Shown here one piece after another: positions 19,171-20,869 of a DNA stretch of 20,869 nucleotides. Each line of letters opens with the position of its first letter. Within the stretch, counting starts at the first letter, position 1. Origin of the DNA: Flammula alnicola (lineage: Eukaryota > Basidiomycota > Agaricomycetes > Agaricales > Strophariaceae); assembly GCA_015499995.1 (NCBI GenBank), contig JADNRV010000631.1, positions 1 through 20,869 on the forward strand. Reading direction: 5' to 3'. A program made the translations under genes and the position numbers. A model generated the notes under the pieces. The model ran no database searches, was not told where the DNA came from, and saw nothing but the letters and a program-made list of their open reading frames with translations.

Positions 19171-20595
19171 TACCACCCACTCGAAACCCTATTTGCCAAC
19201 GACATCTTCTTTAGCCCCATCGTTCACCACCTTCTCGGGAAAACAGCAGGCGATACACCATCAGACAAACGGAAAGCAACACACTGAGCGAAGGACTTCA
19301 TGATCGCGGAAAACAAACTATGGAAAGTCAGCACAAAAGCTAGCGACCGAGTAGCGAGAACGGAATGTGTTCCAACAGAACTGGGCTTCAACGTGGCACT
19401 GACAACGCACATCGACAAGGGGTGCTTTGGACCAGAACATGTCCAACTACACCTGCGAGACAAGTATTTCTGGCCAGGGATGCTAACCGACTGCAGACAA
19501 GCCCAACTGGAATGCCCACGATGTAAATCGTTTGGCGCGCCTACCAGGAACTCGGCCTTACAACCGATATGACGGACGCATCCATTCCAACTAATAGCAG
19601 GAGACTACCTTTCCCTACCCCTCAGAAAAGGCGGTTACAAGACGGTTGGTTTGTATATCGACACCTACTCGGGCTTCATATGGAGTACAAAACTCAAGCA
19701 AAGCGGCACCGGAAAATCGACCATCAACTCACTAAAAAGCATATGCAACGGATATGCCATCCCGAATACATTCATGGCCGACGGAGGATCCCATTTCAAC
19801 AACAACGAAGTGGACACCTTCTGCGACGAGGAGGGCATACGCCACATCACAACACCTGCATACGCACCATGGGTCAACGGCCTGATCGAGAACGCCAATC
19901 GACTACTACTAGGACGACTCAAGAGACTCTGCGCACCAAACCACGATGAAGACGAAGATGACCCCACCGCAGATGCCAAATCCATCCCGACAAACTGGCC
20001 AGAACATTTTGAAGAAGCCATCCAACACTCAACGATAGAATCACCCCAGCCCTCAACGCCACCCCTCGAGAACTCCTATTCGCGTTACCCTTCCGCAACG
20101 ATAGCTCACTTCCGCTGATCCATAATCCGACAACACCCGCTGACACGCACACCAACTTCACACTAGGAGAGATTTTCCGAGCCAACGCACACCTCGCCTC
20201 ACTACACGATGCCGACGGCCGCAAAGAAACGTTCGACGCAAATTCGCCCATCACGAAGTTCAAAATTGGAGACCTCGTTCAAGTATACGACTCCGCCTCT
20301 GACTTCAATCACAAATCAATTAACAAATTAACCCCAAGTGGTCAGAACCACGTATCATATTTGCTGAGTTTTCTAATTCCTTCTCACTATGCACCATGAA
20401 TGGAATGCCACTAAAAGGCATTACCCATTCTAGATGAATGCGACATTATATCCATTAAGAGGTACACTACTAGACACACTATACCCACGAGAGACCGAAG
20501 ATACTACACATGAAGACCTCGACATTGCCGACGCTGAAGCGAGGATGACGGATGAGTTCACAGACACAGAACCCATACCCGAAAACACTCCCTAA
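19171..20595 (+). pseudogene. Retrotransposon 2 integrase
   Basis: Inserts the cDNA into the genome. The N-terminal zinc-binding part holds His in TTHIDKG and GPEHVQ and a CPRC pair near 19512. The catalytic triad is Asp 19603-19605 (AGDYLSL), Asp 19780-19782 (MADGGSHF) and Glu 19888-19890 (NGLIENAN), 58 and then 35 residues apart, the DD35E spacing. The C-terminal part reads ALNATPRELLFALPF, then FKIGDLVQVYDSASDF, then SNSFSLCTMNGMPLKGITHS. Damage: TGA at 19285-19287 (probably from Trp TGG), 19570-19572 and 20435-20437 (probably from Arg CGA), and frame changes near 20025, 20336 (AA) and 20452 (CC). The polyprotein would end at TAA 20593-20595 after an acidic tail. No chromodomain was recognised. 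Confidence 0.88.
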
Positions 20596-20743
20596 AAACA
20601 GGTTGTTTTAAGCCAACAACCGTGGACACCTCCCCGGTCATCCGATGCACCCACGTGTGCACAGCTGGGTGGTGGATCGAGTGGCGCAGAGCAAGCGTTT
20701 CTTAGAAGGAAGCCCATCCAGGTCGTCCGAGTCGGACGACACT

Positions 20744-20757
20744 AGAAGGGGGGCAGA
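20744..20757 (+). other. Polypurine tract of retrotransposon 2
   Basis: AGAAGGGGGGCAGA lies directly before the 3' LTR. It is the usual primer site for plus-strand DNA synthesis by element RT; one C interrupts it. The 148 nt between the end of pol and this tract hold no gene. Confidence 0.85.
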
Positions 20758-20869
20758 TGTGGCGGTGCTGGCGGAGCCAGCCGAGCAGAGTCTGAACCAC
20801 CTTAGACACTTTCACGCATGTTCGTAGCACATCTGCATTCACACTCACGATGTTGTCCATGCTTTCTCT
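20758..20869 (+). repeat. Retrotransposon 2 3' LTR, truncated by window end
   Basis: The first 112 nt of the 3' LTR, aligned without gaps to 13753-13864 (offset 7005). Seven mismatches, all transitions, lie at 20786, 20787, 20823, 20851, 20852, 20860 and 20869. Confidence 0.93.

Larger units (their letters stand above)
13753..20869 (+). mobile_element. Retrotransposon 2: Ty3/Gypsy LTR element, nested
   Basis: Full-length in layout: 5' LTR, leader, Gag, protease, RT, RNase H, integrase, polypurine tract and the start of the 3' LTR. The window ends 112 nt into the 3' LTR, so the total length is somewhat over 7.1 kb. It starts inside the open pol frame of retrotransposon 1. The five bases before it are CGTGG; the matching target duplication would lie outside the window. 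Multiple frame changes and six in-frame TGA codons make it non-autonomous. The protein blocks differ from those of element 1 (WMDD rather than YIDD, DDGAS rather than DPGS), so it belongs to a separate Gypsy lineage. Confidence 0.92.

Noticed and set aside
20645..20827. Open frame across the polypurine tract and 3' LTR
   Set aside because: It spans non-coding element structure with no protein similarity; a chance frame.

Overview
The window looks like genomic DNA of a mushroom-forming basidiomycete (Agaricomycetes). The evidence is short GT-AG introns of about 44-60 nt, a host gene whose C-terminus matches my recollection of a conserved agaricomycete protein family, a cytochrome P450 relic with the same small-intron structure, a U6 snRNA sequence, and two Ty3/Gypsy-type LTR retrotransposons of kinds typical of these fungi. 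No searches could be run, so family placements rest on motifs and memory.

Left part (1-6600). This holds one apparently intact host gene (1120-2077, two exons) and mostly relics: a weak coding fragment (2830-3170, minus), a U6 snRNA sequence (from 3203), the last four exons of a P450 (3788-4306, minus) cut off upstream by a CACTCA/TGAGTG low-complexity stretch, a GACCC-rich palindromic sequence resembling a hAT transposon end (from 4813), an unidentified ORF fragment (5138-5506, minus), an inverted-repeat pair (5758-5864), and a small coiled-coil ORF (6105-6593).

Middle (about 6660-13752). This is retrotransposon 1, a Ty3/Gypsy element. A long LTR/leader region (TATA box near 7524, hairpin, internal repeats) is followed by Gag with a CCHC knuckle, aspartic protease, reverse transcriptase (YIDD) and RNase H. 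Its coding region is broken by about five frame changes but has no clear in-frame nonsense codon. It stops at 13752, before any integrase.

Right (13753 to the end). This is retrotransposon 2, a different Ty3/Gypsy element, apparently inserted into the pol of retrotransposon 1. Its 5' LTR begins at 13753; a polypurine tract and the first 112 nt of the 3' LTR close the window. Between them lie Gag with CCHC, protease, reverse transcriptase (WMDD), RNase H and a DD35E integrase, all interrupted by frame changes and six in-frame stops, every one TGA. The seven differences between the two LTR copies are all transitions and all fall in dinucleotides explained by loss of CpG. Together these suggest that methylated-cytosine deamination helped inactivate element 2. 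Many frame breaks, in both elements and in the P450 relic, are one missing base in a short homopolymer, which could be decay or assembly error. The rest of retrotransposon 1 (integrase and 3' LTR) is expected to the right of this window.
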